The notes: generated from the letters alone by a model not told the origin. DNA of 64,000 nt from Stomoxys calcitrans (GCF_963082655.1 NC_081554.1:93626245-93690244); one strand, 5' to 3'; numbered from the stretch's first letter, positions 21,361 through 32,109 are shown. Program-made: numbers and translations.

Positions 21361-22946
21361 TTTTTATACCCTCCACCATAGGATGGGGGTATACTAATTT
21401 CGTCATTCTGTTTGTAATTCCTCGAAATATTCATGCAAGACCCCATAAAGTATATATATTCTTGATCGTCATTACATTTTAAGTTGAACTAGCCATGTCC
21501 GTCCGTCTGTTCGTCTGTCTGTCTGTCGAAAGCACGCTAACTTTCGAAGGAGTAAAGCTAGCCGCTTGAAATTTTGCACAAATACTTCCTATTAGTGTAG
21601 GTCGGTTGGGATTGTAAATGGGCTATATCGGTCCATGTTCTGATATAGCTGCCATATAAACCGATCTGGGATCTTGACTTCTTGAGCCGCTAGAGGGCAC
21701 AATTCTTATCCAATTTGGCTGAAATTTTGCATGAGGTGTTTTGTTATGACTTTCAACAACTGTGCTAAGAATAGTTTAAATCGGTTCATAACCTAATATA
21801 GCTGCCATATAAACCGATCTTGGGTCTTGACATCTTGAGTCTCTAAAGGGAGCAATTCCAATATGATTTGGCTGAAATATAGCATGACGTGTTTTGTTAT
21901 GACTTCCAACAATTGTATTAAGAATGGTTCAAATCGGTCCATAACCTGATATAGGTGCCATATAAACCGATCTGGGATCTTGACTTCTTGAGCCGCTAGA
22001 GGGCACAATTCTTATCCAATTTGGCTGAAATTTTGCATGAGATGTTTTATTCCAACAACTGTGCTGAGTATGGTTGAAATCGGTCCATAACCTGATGTAG
22101 CTGTCATATAAACCTATCTGGGGTCTTAACTTCTTGAGCGTTAAGAGTGCGCAATTCCTATCCGATTTGGCTGAAATTTTGCACGACGCGTTTTGTTACG
22201 ACTTCCAACAACTTTTTTAAGAATAGTTCAAATCGGTCCATAACCTGATATAGCTGCCATATAAACCAATCTGGGATCTTGACTTCTTGAGCCACTAGAG
22301 GACGCAATTATTATCCGACTTGGCTGAAATTTTGCATGAGGTGTTTTGTTATGACTTTCAACAACTGTGCTAAGAATAGTTTAAATCGGTTCATAACCTG
22401 ATATAGCTGCCATATAAACCGATCTGGGGTCTTGACATCTTGAGTCTCTACAGGGAGCAATTCCAATACGATTTAGCTGAAATATTGCATGACGTGTTTT
22501 GTTATGACTTCCAACATTTGTATTAAGAATGGTTCAAATCGGTCCATAACCTGATATAGCTGCCATATAAACCGATCTGGGGCCTTGACTTCTTGAGTCA
22601 CTAGAGGGCGCAATTATTATCCGATTTAGCTGAAATTTTGCATTACATGTTTTATGATAACTTTCAACAACTGTGCTAAGAATGGTTCAAATCGGTCCAT
22701 AACATGATATAGCTGCCATATAAACCGATATAGGATCTTGACTTCTTGAGCCTCTAAAGGACGCAAGTATTATCCGATTTGGCTGAAATTTTGTCCAACG
22801 GCTTCTCTCATGATCTTTAAAATACGTGGCGAATATGGCATAAATCGGGTTAGAGCCTAATACAGCTCCCCTATAAACAGATCTCTCTTTTTGACTTCTT
22901 CAGCTCCTGAAGTGCGCAATTCTTACTAGATTTGGACCTTTAAGAC
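21361..22946 (+). repeat. Type A modular repeat with nine tandem modules of about 153 bp
   Basis: Head TTTTTATACCCTCCACCATA, GATGGGGGTATACTAATTTC, CCCATAAAGTATATATATTC, and CTAGCCATGTCCGTCCGTCT. The GATATAGCTGCCATATAAAC core recurs near 21642, 21794, 21949, 22094, 22246, 22399, 22552, 22705 and 22858, nearly always 152-155 bp apart. Each module has TTGACTTCTTGAGCC, GGGCGCAATTCTTATCC, TTTGGCTGAAATTTTGCA, and TTCAAATCGGTCCATAACCT. The tail is truncated against type C sequence. Confidence 0.92.
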
Positions 22947-23173
22947 CTTTTTTGTTAGTCCTATATTATCCCGATCGCTCTACATGTCCCGTTGGGTATG
23001 TTTGGGGATTGGTCTACCCCAATATATTTGGTCATTGACACTCATATCGTATACATCTCCTAATTCCAAATACCTTGTATTTGATACCCACATTATCCCA
23101 ATGGGTAATCATGTCGGTAAAGATGTTCTGTTGGGCCGACCCCACAGATATTTGGCGCCAAATTTGTATGAGT
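22947..23173 (-). repeat. Type C array fragment, left of LINE insertion
   Basis: Phrases CCTATATTATCCCGATCGCT, CATGTCCCGTTGGGTATG and CAAATACCTTGTATTTGATA match inverted type C modules. The array resumes at 23839 beyond the inserted LINE. Confidence 0.7.
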
Positions 23174-23187
23174 ATATCGAATTCGTA

Positions 23188-23824
23188 TATACGAGTATAT
23201 CGAAACCGCCCTCGACTGTCGCAGATCTCTCAACGAGGTGGCTGAAAAGTTCAAAATTCAAATTTCAGCAGACGAGCTTGCGAGACTAGGAACTACTATA
23301 CGCAGTTCAGGGACACTGGAATCTGTGGGTATGCCTCTAGCTAAGTTTTCAGAACCAGGCCCGAAGGGCAACGAATGATAGATGGTCACAAAGAGGAGTT
23401 TGTGAGCATTCCAAAACTATGTGGCCTCATCTAAACTTGAAGGGGTCTACTGCTTTGCTGTCATTGGCTAGAACTGACGTCTCAGTCATTGTGTCCGTCA
23501 AGACAGGTCACTGTCTAATCGGAAGACATGCTGACAGACTAAAAGTTGCCAGCGACGACTTTTACAGAAGCTGTGAGAACATCGTGGAAGAAGAAAGAAC
23601 ACCTTCTGTGTTCCGCACTTTAGGTTCTCATTTCTTTGAGAACCTGTCTGATTTAGTGGATGTGAACATTCGCAAGTAAGTGGGCTTTTTAAATCGATGT
23701 GGATGGTTCAACGAAAGGAACTAGAAGGCATCTTCCTTCTTCTGTTCCTGCGGTATCACAATGGACGAAAGCGTCTAAGTGAGTCTGATAGCAGACTGCC
23801 AATTAAACCTAACCTAACCTAACC
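23188..23824 (+). mobile_element. LOA-like LINE 3' fragment with 14-bp target duplication
   Basis: A 5'-truncated insertion. Coding begins at the end of an RNase H domain (SADELARLGTTIRSSG, about 23265) and continues as LLSLARTDVSVIVSVKTGHC, LIGRHADRLKVASDDFYRSC, then HFFENLSDLVDVNIRK and a stop near 23679. A 3' UTR ends in TTAAACCTAACCTAACCTAA. ATATCGAATTCGTA is duplicated at 23174-23187 and 23825-23838. The C-terminal GHCLIG...C-x2-C pattern is that of LOA/I-type LINEs. The last about 75 bp equal the tail of SINE family 2. Confidence 0.85.
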
Positions 23825-23838
23825 ATATCGAATTCGTA

Positions 23839-24020
23839 CACTAATTTTAAATACCTTTCATTTTATACCCATATTACCCAATCGGCAAATAAGTAATTGT
23901 GAAGGGTCTTGGGGCCAAATTTTTATTTTACATTCGCACGTGCCTTTCATTTACCCATTCCCACTTTGTTCCATACGGTAAACATGCTTGTTTGAGTGTA
24001 TTTTGGGGTGGTCCGTTCCC
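23839..24020 (-). repeat. Type C array fragment, right of LINE insertion
   Basis: AATACCTTTCATTTTATACC and CCATATTACCCAATCGGCAA match inverted type C modules and continue the array interrupted by the LINE. Confidence 0.65.
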
Positions 24021-24764
24021 CCAGGGTATTTCACCCCAAGTTTTATATCAAGGTTTCGTCTGGAAACTCTGATTTCATTATTTGATCATTGCTGGCATTT
24101 CAGAGATTCGGTAAAGATAGGTTTTATGGATAACGGTTTTGAGTATTGGAAAGCTACATCAGACCGATTTGATGTAAACACAACACCACATGTTGAATTT
24201 TAGCCAAACCGGGCGACAATTATGCTCACTAGGTGCTTTAGAAGTAAGATCGCAAAATTGGGTTATATAGAGCCGACCACATGAATAATAAATGTTTGTG
24301 CAGAATTCTAACGAATAGCTATGTAGATAATGCACTCATAGAAAAGAGGTTAATTTTTACTGCACAAAATGTTTCTATCAGCAGCCTTATGTTTAAGTGT
24401 TCCATATCTAAAGTGTGTGTCATATAGAGGAAACCTATTCGGTAGTGGGATTTATTTATTTCCAAAGTGGCTCCTATTGCATCTTCACTGCCTCCACCTG
24501 TGGCTTTACAATTGTAAAGATTTACTCGAAGAAATCAGAGCAAGAACACAGTTTAGATTCTACGTCACTGTTCCATTAGACTCATCGTTTCTGGTGGAAA
24601 GGAGTTTATCCTCACAAGATTCCTTTCAATTCTAAATAAAGTTTACAGAGAGTAGGCACCATACCCCCCAAAGGCAGGGCATTTAAGGTGTGAATATTTC
24701 CTCCTTCAATGTCCTTTGCACGGTATCTCTTTCACGGCAAACTAAAGATAACGGATAAGAATTC
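24021..24764. other. Unassigned sequence
   Basis: No gene or repeat recognised. An 88-codon open frame at 24369-24635 starts with a hydrophobic, signal-like run (FLSAALCLSVPYLKC) but has no similarity I know, and no splice or regulatory support. Confidence 0.3.
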
Positions 24765-25345
24765 CTAGGCTGTTTGAGCTATAGCAGGTCATGGAACGAT
24801 TCGGACCATACTTGGTTTGGATGTTGGACACCATTACCGTTACAATCCAATTTTTCTGGGGGGTGCCAAAACTCTCTGAGATGTACAAAAATTAGAAAAA
24901 ATTGTCGAATATAATGTTGTTTTGAGAGTTCTGGGGGAGGAGGCTAAATCTATTTTGGAGAATGCTTAGCCCGCCCTCAGAGGCGTTTATTTGCTTATGT
25001 TGGAGACCATAGTGAAAGTCATTGTGCAAAATTTCAGTCAAATCGAATAAGAATTGCGCCCTTTAGTGACCCAAGAAATAAAATCGGAAGTTCGATTCAT
25101 ATGGGAGCTATATCAGGTTGTGGACCGATTGAGACCATATATGGCACGTGTGTTAAAGGTCTTAGCAAAAGTTGTTGTGTCAAATTTTAGCCAAGTCAGA
25201 TAGGAATTGCGCCCTCTGGGGGCTCAAAAAGTGCAATCGGGAGATCGGTTTATATGGGAGTTATATCAGATTTAGGTTGTGGACCGATTCAGACCACATA
25301 TGAGACGTGTGTTAAAGGTCTTAGGAAAAGTTGTTATCCAAGTCG
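24765..25345 (-). repeat. Type A modular repeat, partial and inverted
   Basis: TTCATATGGGAGCTATATCA, GGTTTATATGGGAGTTATAT, CAAATTTTAGCCAAGTCAGA and AATTGCGCCCTCTGGGGGCT are inverted type A modules. No head or tail is readable. Confidence 0.75.
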
Positions 25346-25923
25346 AATCAAAAGTATAGGTAGACCATCTGATGCAATTGAACATTTAATCCCTATGGGC
25401 AATGCCAGACAATGTTTTTTTTTTATCAGTATTGTACTGAGATGGGAGCTTTTCTTTGCCCAAGAAATGGTTACCTATTGCTAGCCTGTTCAATTGGACC
25501 TGTTGTGGATTTTGGGCCTTCATCCAGCCAAATGTCTGCTGACTGTCCGTAGTTAATTATGCCACTATTCCAGCAATAGTTCTGCCGTTATAGCAAAATG
25601 TTTTAGATAACGGAATTTTAATTTGCGCGCAATTCTCTTGTTTGTGGATAAAATGTATTTTGCTTTGAAACCCTGTTTTTGGCTTCAAGAATACTTGCGC
25701 GTAATGTACTTTTTTTAAACAAACAATGTATGCTTCAATGGCAGAATAATTCGTTTGCTATCATAACAAATTGGGTTTTCGTCATATTTTTGCTAAAACA
25801 GCATACAAAAACGGCTGTTTTACCTAACTTTTTTGCAATGTTGAATTTCGTTGAGTGCTCCTAATTTCAATTCTGTTAATTAACTTTTTGATTTGGCCGA
25901 GTTTTGATATAGGAATGTTTATA
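25346..25923. other. Unassigned AT-rich sequence
   Basis: No recognisable gene or repeat. It ends at the host TTTATACC that receives the SINE at 25924. Confidence 0.35.
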
Positions 25924-26237
25924 CCTCAGCGCAGAGGTTAGAATGTCCGCCTATGATGCTGAACGCCTGGGTACGCATACTGGCGAGACCATCAAAAACA
26001 AAAAAAAAATTCAGCGGTGGTTTTCCCCTCCTAATGCTGGCAACATTTTTGAGGTACTATGCCATGTAAAACATCTCTCCAAAGAGGGGTCGCAATGCGG
26101 CACGCCGTTCGGACTCGGCTATAAAAAGGAGGCCCCTTATCATTGAGCTTAAACATGAATCGGACTGCACTCATTGATATGTGAGAAGTTTGCCACTGTT
26201 TCTTAGTGGAATGTTCATGGGCAAAATTTGCATTTGC
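25924..26237 (+). mobile_element. tRNA-derived SINE family 1, inserted at a type B head
   Basis: The head has box A CAGCGCAGAGG, then TTAGAATGTCCGCCTATGAT and a mutated box B (GGTACGCATAC). The body CTAATGCTGGCAACATTT, GCACGCCGTTCGGACTCGGC, AAAAAGGAGGCCCCTTATCA and GAATGTTCATGGGCAAAATT follows. It lies within the start of the type B repeat: TTTATACC is on its left and ATACCCTACACC on its right. Confidence 0.88.
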
Positions 26238-27512
26238 ATACCCTACACCACCAATGTCGTACAAGGTATTATAGATTTGTGCATTTGTTTGCAACGCTAA
26301 AAAGGAGAAGAGCTAGACCCATTGATAAGCATACCGATCGACTCAGAATCACTCTCTGATTCGATTTAGCCATGTCCGTCTGAGAGTCCATGTATTCAAA
26401 GTGGAGGTCGTATTTGTTGTCCAATCATCACGAAATTTTGCACAAATTACTTTTTTGGCCCAAGGACGAAAGCTATTGATTTTGATCAATAGCTATTGAT
26501 CTTAACATATTTGCAATATTTCATCAAAATCGGTTTAGATATAGCTCCCATATATATGCATCGCCCGATTTGCACTTAAATGGCCGTTGTAGCTTAAATT
26601 TTCAACCGCTCTGCACATAATTTGGCACGGATTGTTTTGCTACTGATCTTAACATATTTGCAATATTTCATCAAAATCGGTTCAGATTTAGATATAGCTC
26701 CCATATATATGCATCGCCCATCATGCATTTAAATTGCCGTAATAGCTACAATTTTGAACCGATCTGCACAAAACTTGGCACGGATTGTTTTCTTACTGAT
26801 CTTGATATATCTGCAAATTTTTATCCAAATAGGGTCAGATTTAGATATAGCTCGCATATATGTATCGCCCGATTTGCACTTAAACGGCCATAGTAGCTAC
26901 AATTTTCAACCGATCTGGAATGAAATGTTTTCTTACTGATCTTGACATATCTGCAAATTTTCATCAAAATCGGTTCAGATTTAGATATAGCTCCCATATA
27001 TATGTATCGCCCGATTTATACTTATAAGGCTGTAATAAACACAATTTGCAACCAATCTGCACAAAATTTGGCACGGATTGTTTTGTTACTGATCTTAACA
27101 TATCAATAGCTATTGATCTTAACATATTTGCAATATTTCATCAAAATCGGTTTAGATATAGCTCCCATATATATGCATCGCCCGATTTGCACTTAAATGG
27201 CCGTTGTAGCTTAAATTTTCAACCGCTCTGCACAAAATTTGGCACGGATTGTTTTGCTACTGATCTTAACATATTTGCAATATTTCATCAAAATCGGTTC
27301 AGATTTGGATTTAGCACATATTTATCTTCGAATTTGCACTTATATGGCCTTAGTAACAACAATTTTCAAACGATCTGTTTAATAGTCGGTTCAGATTTAG
27401 ATATAGCTCTCACATACATATATATTTATATATTGCCCGAATTTATAATTTTAGGGTAGGTGTAGGGTATTATATAGTCGGCTCCGCCCGACTTTTGCCT
27501 TTCCTTACTGGT
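26238..27512 (+). repeat. Type B modular repeat, complete
   Basis: Head ATACCCTACACCACCAATGT and GGTATTATAGATTTGTGC, then AACGCTAAAAAGGAGAAGAG and GATTTAGCCATGTCCGTC. Modules carry GATATAGCTCCCATATATAT, CGCCCGATTTGCACTTAAA and TTGGCACGGATTGTTTT, about 152 bp apart. The tail is GTGTAGGGTATTATATAGTC then GGCTCCGCCCGACTTTTGCC. Bases 26487-26689 and 27104-27306 (203 bp) are almost identical, a recent internal duplication. Confidence 0.9.
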
Positions 27513-27699
27513 TTGTATTCAAATTTACTAAAATTTGGGTTGGTATGTGATGTTAGTTCTTTCTGAAATATATATTCTTGAATTTTACTACACCCAAAAG
27601 CAAAGTCCCATCCATAACAATTTAGTTTAACACACAAATGTTGTATTCCATGTAGTGAGGTCGCTTGTCCAAACACATATTCTCTGAGTTTTTGCGGTG

Positions 27700-28193
27700 T
27701 GCCTGCCTCGACTGTCGCTTAGGTCTCATTCATTATGTGAGTATTAAATCATTTCCGGTGAGATTCTATCAACACAACAAACAACAGCAAGCAAATTCGA
27801 CAACCGTAATTTACGGCTTCTAATCGCCAAGCGAGTAAAGCCACCCGCTAAAATAGAATAATCGACTAGGTTCTCTTCCCTACCCCATGGGCTCAATTAG
27901 GCTCGAACTAACAATATAATAACAATAAGAGGCGACAATGAAAACCTGTGAAAATGTGAACAACAACAACAGCAACTAATAATTATGACAAATTTATGCA
28001 ACCAACAACAACGACAAAGAAAAAAAGAAAGTCCATGGAAGAAAAAAGAAATTCAATAACAACAGCGGCTAAGCAACATAAAAAGTGATTCCATGCAATT
28101 CAGTGAAATCTGTTATTGAAAGTGTTATGTTTTACTGACAACAATAACAATCATCCCTCCCTTCTCCCGCCCTACAACTGCAAAGTCGCAACA
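27700..28193 (+). promoter_or_regulatory. Probable 5' leader of the 28.2 kb exon
   Basis: Single-copy-looking sequence with CAACAACAACAGCAACTAAT, CCAACAACAACGACAAAG and ATAACAACAGCGGCTAAGC. This composition is typical of fly 5' UTRs and unlike the flanking repeats. Whether it begins at a transcription start or at a 3' splice site cannot be decided. CTGTCGCTTAG near 27722 is a possible acceptor. Confidence 0.4.
28035..28138 (+). promoter_or_regulatory. Three short upstream ORFs in the 5' leader
   Basis: Before the main ATG at 28194 lie small complete ORFs at 28035-28088 (17 codons plus stop), 28093-28119 (8 codons plus stop) and 28127-28138 (3 codons plus stop). If the leader is transcribed as drawn, these could lower or regulate translation of the main ORF. 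That is inference from position only. Confidence 0.4.
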
Positions 28194-28412
28194 ATGTATT
28201 CCAATCACCATAATCCAACAATGAGGCGTATAACACCTCTGACCAACAACTCCCCCTTTGGTTATGGCCCACAGAGATCGGTATCAACATCAGCCTTAAA
28301 TACTCCCTTCAGCGCTCCAGCTCATCTGATGCAGGCTGCTTTTGAATATCCAACCGTACCAATGGTGCACAAAGTTTCATCCAGGCCGCTAAATTATGAA
28401 CGAACAGACAAA
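28194..28412 (+). CDS. First coding exon of an unidentified host gene (73 codons)
   Basis: The exon starts at ATG 28194 in a good fly context (CAACAATG). A second in-frame ATG at 28221 has an equally good context. The frame has no further in-frame ATG upstream and is closed by a stop about 30 codons before. The peptide begins MYSNHHNPTMRRITPL and includes RSVSTSALNTPFSAP and RPLNYERTDK. It is rich in Pro, Ser, Asn and Thr, lacks a signal peptide or membrane segment, and looks like a disordered N-terminus. RSVSTS could be a kinase or 14-3-3 site (inference). The exon ends after codon AAA at the donor GTAAGT (28413-28418), phase 0. The leader (about 27700-28193) is rich in CAA/CAG as in Drosophila 5' UTRs. 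I do not recognise the gene. Confidence 0.6.
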
Positions 28413-29031
28413 GTAAGTTCGGTTTTGAGTTAGCTTGAGCTGCTTCAAATTGCAAAAGTAATTCTTTTGTAATTTTCATTATGGAAATTTATTAACTTTT
28501 AATTGATGGTGATGGGGAAGAGCTTTAATTTGAAAAGTTTTTTTTTTTATAAGAGCGAGAGGGGGTATGCTATTGAACCAATTGAGGATTGTTTTTTGTG
28601 TAAAACTAATGCTTGTGGCAATGCACTTTGGTATAGGCGAGTTGAAAATCTCTTCAGCAGCGAACTCTTAATGTGGTCATGTGGGTCACAAGTGTTGTAA
28701 TAAATTTCATTTGCCTCTGAAATCATTTTGAGTTTTATGAAGCTTTAATTAAATATCAACCATGAAGAGATGTAAGTGATTTAGTATTAGGAGGAAACAA
28801 ATTATTTTCTCTTCTTTTGGGGGGAAAGACATATTTTATGGTTTTATTTCTAAAGTTTGAGTTCAAAATGCAAAAAATATGAACAAAATATTTTTTGTTA
28901 ATATTCCATTGCAGGATATTCTCCGGCTTTAGACCATTGTTTAATGCTTTCTATTCAAAGAATAGCATAGCAAAAACAGCAAAAGGTGTGTAGTTGCTAG
29001 AAGCATTTGACTGGTTTCCTGTATCGCGATT
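28413..29031 (+). other. Start of probable long intron
   Basis: Begins with donor GTAAGTTCGG. Short ORFs here look random. An acceptor-like TTAATATTCCATTGCAG ends at 28915, but the following sequence reaches a stop within six codons of the open frame, so I do not call an exon there. Confidence 0.45.
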
Positions 29032-30245
29032 TCAGGAGATGTAAAATGGATCATGGTGCTTTACAACCATTTCAACTGTGTCAACAAATGTCACGTAAGC
29101 AAGACCGATGACTGGTCCGCCCGACGCAGAAGAACTCCTCTTGGTGCACTCGTCCGCCCTCTCATTTCCTGGAATCCCCTCATGCCCAGGAACCCATGTC
29201 AGCGTCACATGGTGGGCCCGGAGTCTATCCAGGGATTCAAAACATTCCGCCACTCATCACATAAATTCTGAGTTTCGAGGGCGGTAGGCCCCTTGCCAGG
29301 ATTTCTCTTGCGGTTACTGCAATGGCACAGACCTCTGCCTGAAAGACCGTGCACTCGTCCGGCAGTCTTAGAGTCATACTGATATTGAGTGCATCAGAGA
29401 AGACCCCCAATCCAGTCCCTGCCTCCATCTTGTAGCCATGTGTGTAGATCGAGGTCTCATCCTCCTCAAGTACACAATCCGCCCTCCATTCATCCCTCTT
29501 AGGAAAACGAATCGCGAGTCCACTCACTCCAGTCGGCACTGGTGCCAGGTAGTCGGAGATCCTCCTCAGTCTACCCTCCGTATCCATAACACCCAAAATT
29601 GAACTGTGGCAGCAACCATCCTCCTTCAGCATGCCGAGCCCTCTCAGCCTAAGCGCGACCCTGGCGGCGCACTTCCATATATAGGCCCCAATGGGCTGCA
29701 TGGCCTCCAGGCCTGTCTACGGTGCGGATTACAGCGTCCCTGAGATCTCGACGCAGGCCAGTCTCTGGACTTTCTCGAACTCCTTTGCACTTGTCCTCTT
29801 TCCTACGGCGTCCCACCATACCAGTGATTCATATGCCAGTACAGTAAATCATCTTGGGAGTCACCCCCCACTTCCTACGGAACATCCTTCTGCAGGAGTA
29901 AAATGCGCACAGTGAATTACAGCTTCTTTCCTCAATGTTCCTCTTCCAGGACAGTTTCAAATCGAGGATTATGCCAAGGTACTTCGCCTCCTTCGACAGT
30001 CGCAGGGTGACCCCGTCCAAGGACGGGAGTCTGAATTCCGGTATCTTATATCTACGCGTAAAGAGCACCAGCTCCATCTTCCCTTGGTTGGTCCTCAGTG
30101 ACGCTTCCATGATCTAGCTGATCGTTGTCAGAAACTTGCCTCGGACCAGCAGCACGACTTCGTCCGCATAAGCGTAATGCTCGTGCCGTCCCCACCGAGA
30201 TCGCATTACAAACAAGCAAAAGCATGCCCACAATACTTGTTACCA
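29032..30245 (-). mobile_element. Second LOA/I-type LINE, 5'-truncated relic (RT end and RNase H)
   Basis: Minus strand: LRTNQGKMELVLFTRRYKIP and LSKEAKYLGIILDLKLSWKR at about 30100-29950 (late RT), then WGVTPKMIYC. After frameshifts MQPIGAYIWKCAARVALRLR lies near 29700. The RNase H has degraded sites: YTDGSK is YTHGYK (about 29425), FQAEVCAI is kept (about 29330), the third acidic motif reads YVMSGGMF, and WVPGHEGIPGNERADE is kept (about 29170). It is less than half a LINE and is disabled. It is clearly a different subfamily from the copies at 3027 and 43520. Confidence 0.82.
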
Positions 30246-30249
30246 AATT

Positions 30250-30724
30250 CGGTTATCAGATTGTAATCCCAAACTCCTTTCATTAAAGTCCCATATTGTC
30301 CCGGTCGGTCTGCATATCCGTTTTGGGGATTTATGGTCACCGTCCGACATTTGGTCCTTAACATTACTAACGGATTCATATCCTTCTTTCAAACTCCTTT
30401 CATTTGAGTCCCATATTGTTCCGGCCGACCGGCTGCCCTGCCACTTGGTGCCTAATTCTAATATCTGGTTCGTTTTTTCTTTCTGATAACCTTTGATTTG
30501 AGTCTCATATTGTCTCGAAAGGTCTACATATTTTATTGCGGGTCCCGCTTGGCTTCGAGATTGGTACACAAGTTTTTGCCCTACACCCGAATACCTTTCA
30601 ATTGAGTCACATATTACCCCGATGGGAATATCCGTTGGGCACATTTTGGGAGTCTGGCCCCAAATACTGTTACAAATTTCGCATTATCACCACAAACACC
30701 ATTGTATGGTGTTTGGGGCAATTA
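30250..30724 (-). repeat. Type C modular repeat array (inverted)
   Basis: The phrases TTCATTTGAGTCCCATATTG, TTGTCCCGGTCGGTCTGCAT and ATTTGAGTCTCATATTGTCT recur several times, matching inverted type C modules. No coding content. Confidence 0.7.
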
Positions 30725-31203
30725 AATATTATAAAGCCTATTATTACATCCAGACCAAGACCATTATTACATCAAGAAAATCGGTTCAGCTGATCCAGCT
30801 GTCTGAACCCAGTCCGAGGACGTATTATGGTTGGCATAACATCAACCGATAATTTGTACTTTAGCTAAGGTTCATATGTAATGGGTTCTGATCTCTCAAT
30901 CCAAACGAATTTTTGGGGGAGCTATCAGAGTAATCCAAACTATTTCATATAAATTTAAAGAAAATATAAATTTTTCGTCCCTATGATCATGTTAATAATG
31001 CTTATCTTATTTTCTCTTTGCAGGTACGTACAATAATCAATCATTGTGAACTAAATAGAATAAGGTACATTTAACACACATAATGTAATTTTATTTAATG
31101 TGTATAGTATACGTCTTTTATCATATCAAGCTTAGAATTTGGTCCTTACTACCTAGGGCATTTTAACAGTAGTAGTAGTCTGTGGCCAATGTTACACATA
31201 TTT
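30725..31203. other. Single-copy-looking intronic stretch
   Basis: No repeat family is recognisable around the candidate recursive splice site, which makes that site less likely to be a transposon by-product. Confidence 0.4.
30991..31029 (+). promoter_or_regulatory. Candidate recursive (ratchet) splice site
   Basis: GTTAATAATG (possible branch point) is followed by CTTATCTTATTTTCTCTTTG, then CAG ending at 31023 and immediately GTACGT at 31024-31029. A strong 3' splice site joined directly to a 5' splice site with no exon between is the known layout of recursive splice sites in long Drosophila introns. It is on the same strand as the 28.2 kb exon and 2.6 kb downstream. Confidence 0.5.
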
Positions 31204-31205
31204 TA

Positions 31206-31404
31206 TTGGGATGCCCAAAAAGTAATTGCGGATTTTTTAAAAGAAAGTAAATGCATTTTTAATAAAACTTAGAATGAACTTTAATCAAATATACTTTTTT
31301 ACCCTTTTTTTCTAAAGCAATGCAATAACAGAGTCACAAGTTGTGAAAAAATTTGTCAACGCCGACTATATGAAAAATCCGCAATTACTTTTTGGGCAAC
31401 CCAA
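31206..31404. mobile_element. Mariner-derived MITE, 199 bp
   Basis: Ends TTGGGATGCCCAAAAAGTAA and AATTACTTTTTGGGCAACCC are inverted repeats flanked by TA (31204-31205, 31405-31406). The interior keeps ATGCATTTTTAATAAAACTT and AACGCCGACTATATGAAAAA, both shared with the coding mariner at 61501-62416. It is a second, independent deletion derivative. Confidence 0.92.
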
Positions 31405-31406
31405 TA

Positions 31407-31769
31407 GCTCAATGTTATGCCACATGCGGCAGATTAAAGACTCTGGTGTCACAGCACACATTTTTGCTGTTTTCACTAACAGATTTCTCTTCTTGTACCG
31501 CTGTCGGCTATTTGTGATGGTCGCATATAACAGGGCAATAACAGGGCCCTATGCCACCTTATCCCTATCCCACAATTTGGCCACCTGTTCCTTAGCATAT
31601 GTCTAATCCAGTATCTTAGGATCGAGGCAATCCGGAACTGGTCTAAGCATATCGCTGAGCGATTCGTATGGTACCCCCTCTTGAGTACAAAGGACTTAAG
31701 GCTTATAAGTCTATGGAGTTTTGGTTCCTCATAACTTGTCCTGCCGGTCTTGTTTAAAAACACCACACT
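31407..31769. other. Unassigned sequence
   Basis: A 103-codon minus-strand open frame crosses this stretch but has no recognisable motif. I do not support a gene here. Confidence 0.3.
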
Positions 31770-32098
31770 TTGTGTCCATAGTGGCATGAGGCTGATTAAA
31801 ATCTACACCCTCTTTTCAACCTGACCTAACCTAACCTGACAGGAAGAGACTATAGAACACCTTCTGTGTGTGTGTCCCGCACTAGCAGTTAGAAGGTGTT
31901 CCACTTTAGCTTCTTATTTCTTTGAGAACCTGTCTGATTAAGCGGATGTGAACATTCGCAAGTTATTAGTCTTTTTAAATCGAAATGGATGGTTCAACGG
32001 TAGGAACAAGAAGGCATATTCCTTCTTCTGTTCCTGTAGTATCACAATGGAGTCAATGGAGTCTGATGGCAGACTGCTACCTAAACCTAACCTAACCT
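31770..32098 (+). mobile_element. Two adjacent LINE 3' ends with CCTAACC tails
   Basis: The first (31770-31845) has GTCCATAGTGGCATGAGGCT and CTACACCCTCTTTTCAACCT, ending CCTAACCTAACC. It is the 3' UTR of the LOA copies at 3027 and 47026. The second (31846-32098) repeats the C-terminal coding and UTR of the copy at 23188 (TTTGAGAACCTGTCTGATTA, GATGTGAACATTCGCAAG, TCTGATGGCAGACTGCTACC), ending CTAAACCTAACCTAACC. They abut directly. Confidence 0.75.
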
Positions 32099-32109
32099 AC
32101 CTTCTGACA

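Noticed and set aside
23800..23824. Interstitial telomere repeat (CCTAACC)n
   Set aside because: It is the 3' tail of a LINE with a 14-bp target duplication. Higher flies lack simple telomerase repeats.
28899..28940. 3' splice site at 28915 starting a second exon
   Set aside because: The tract is acceptable, but joining in phase 0 meets a stop within six codons, so a coding exon is not supported.
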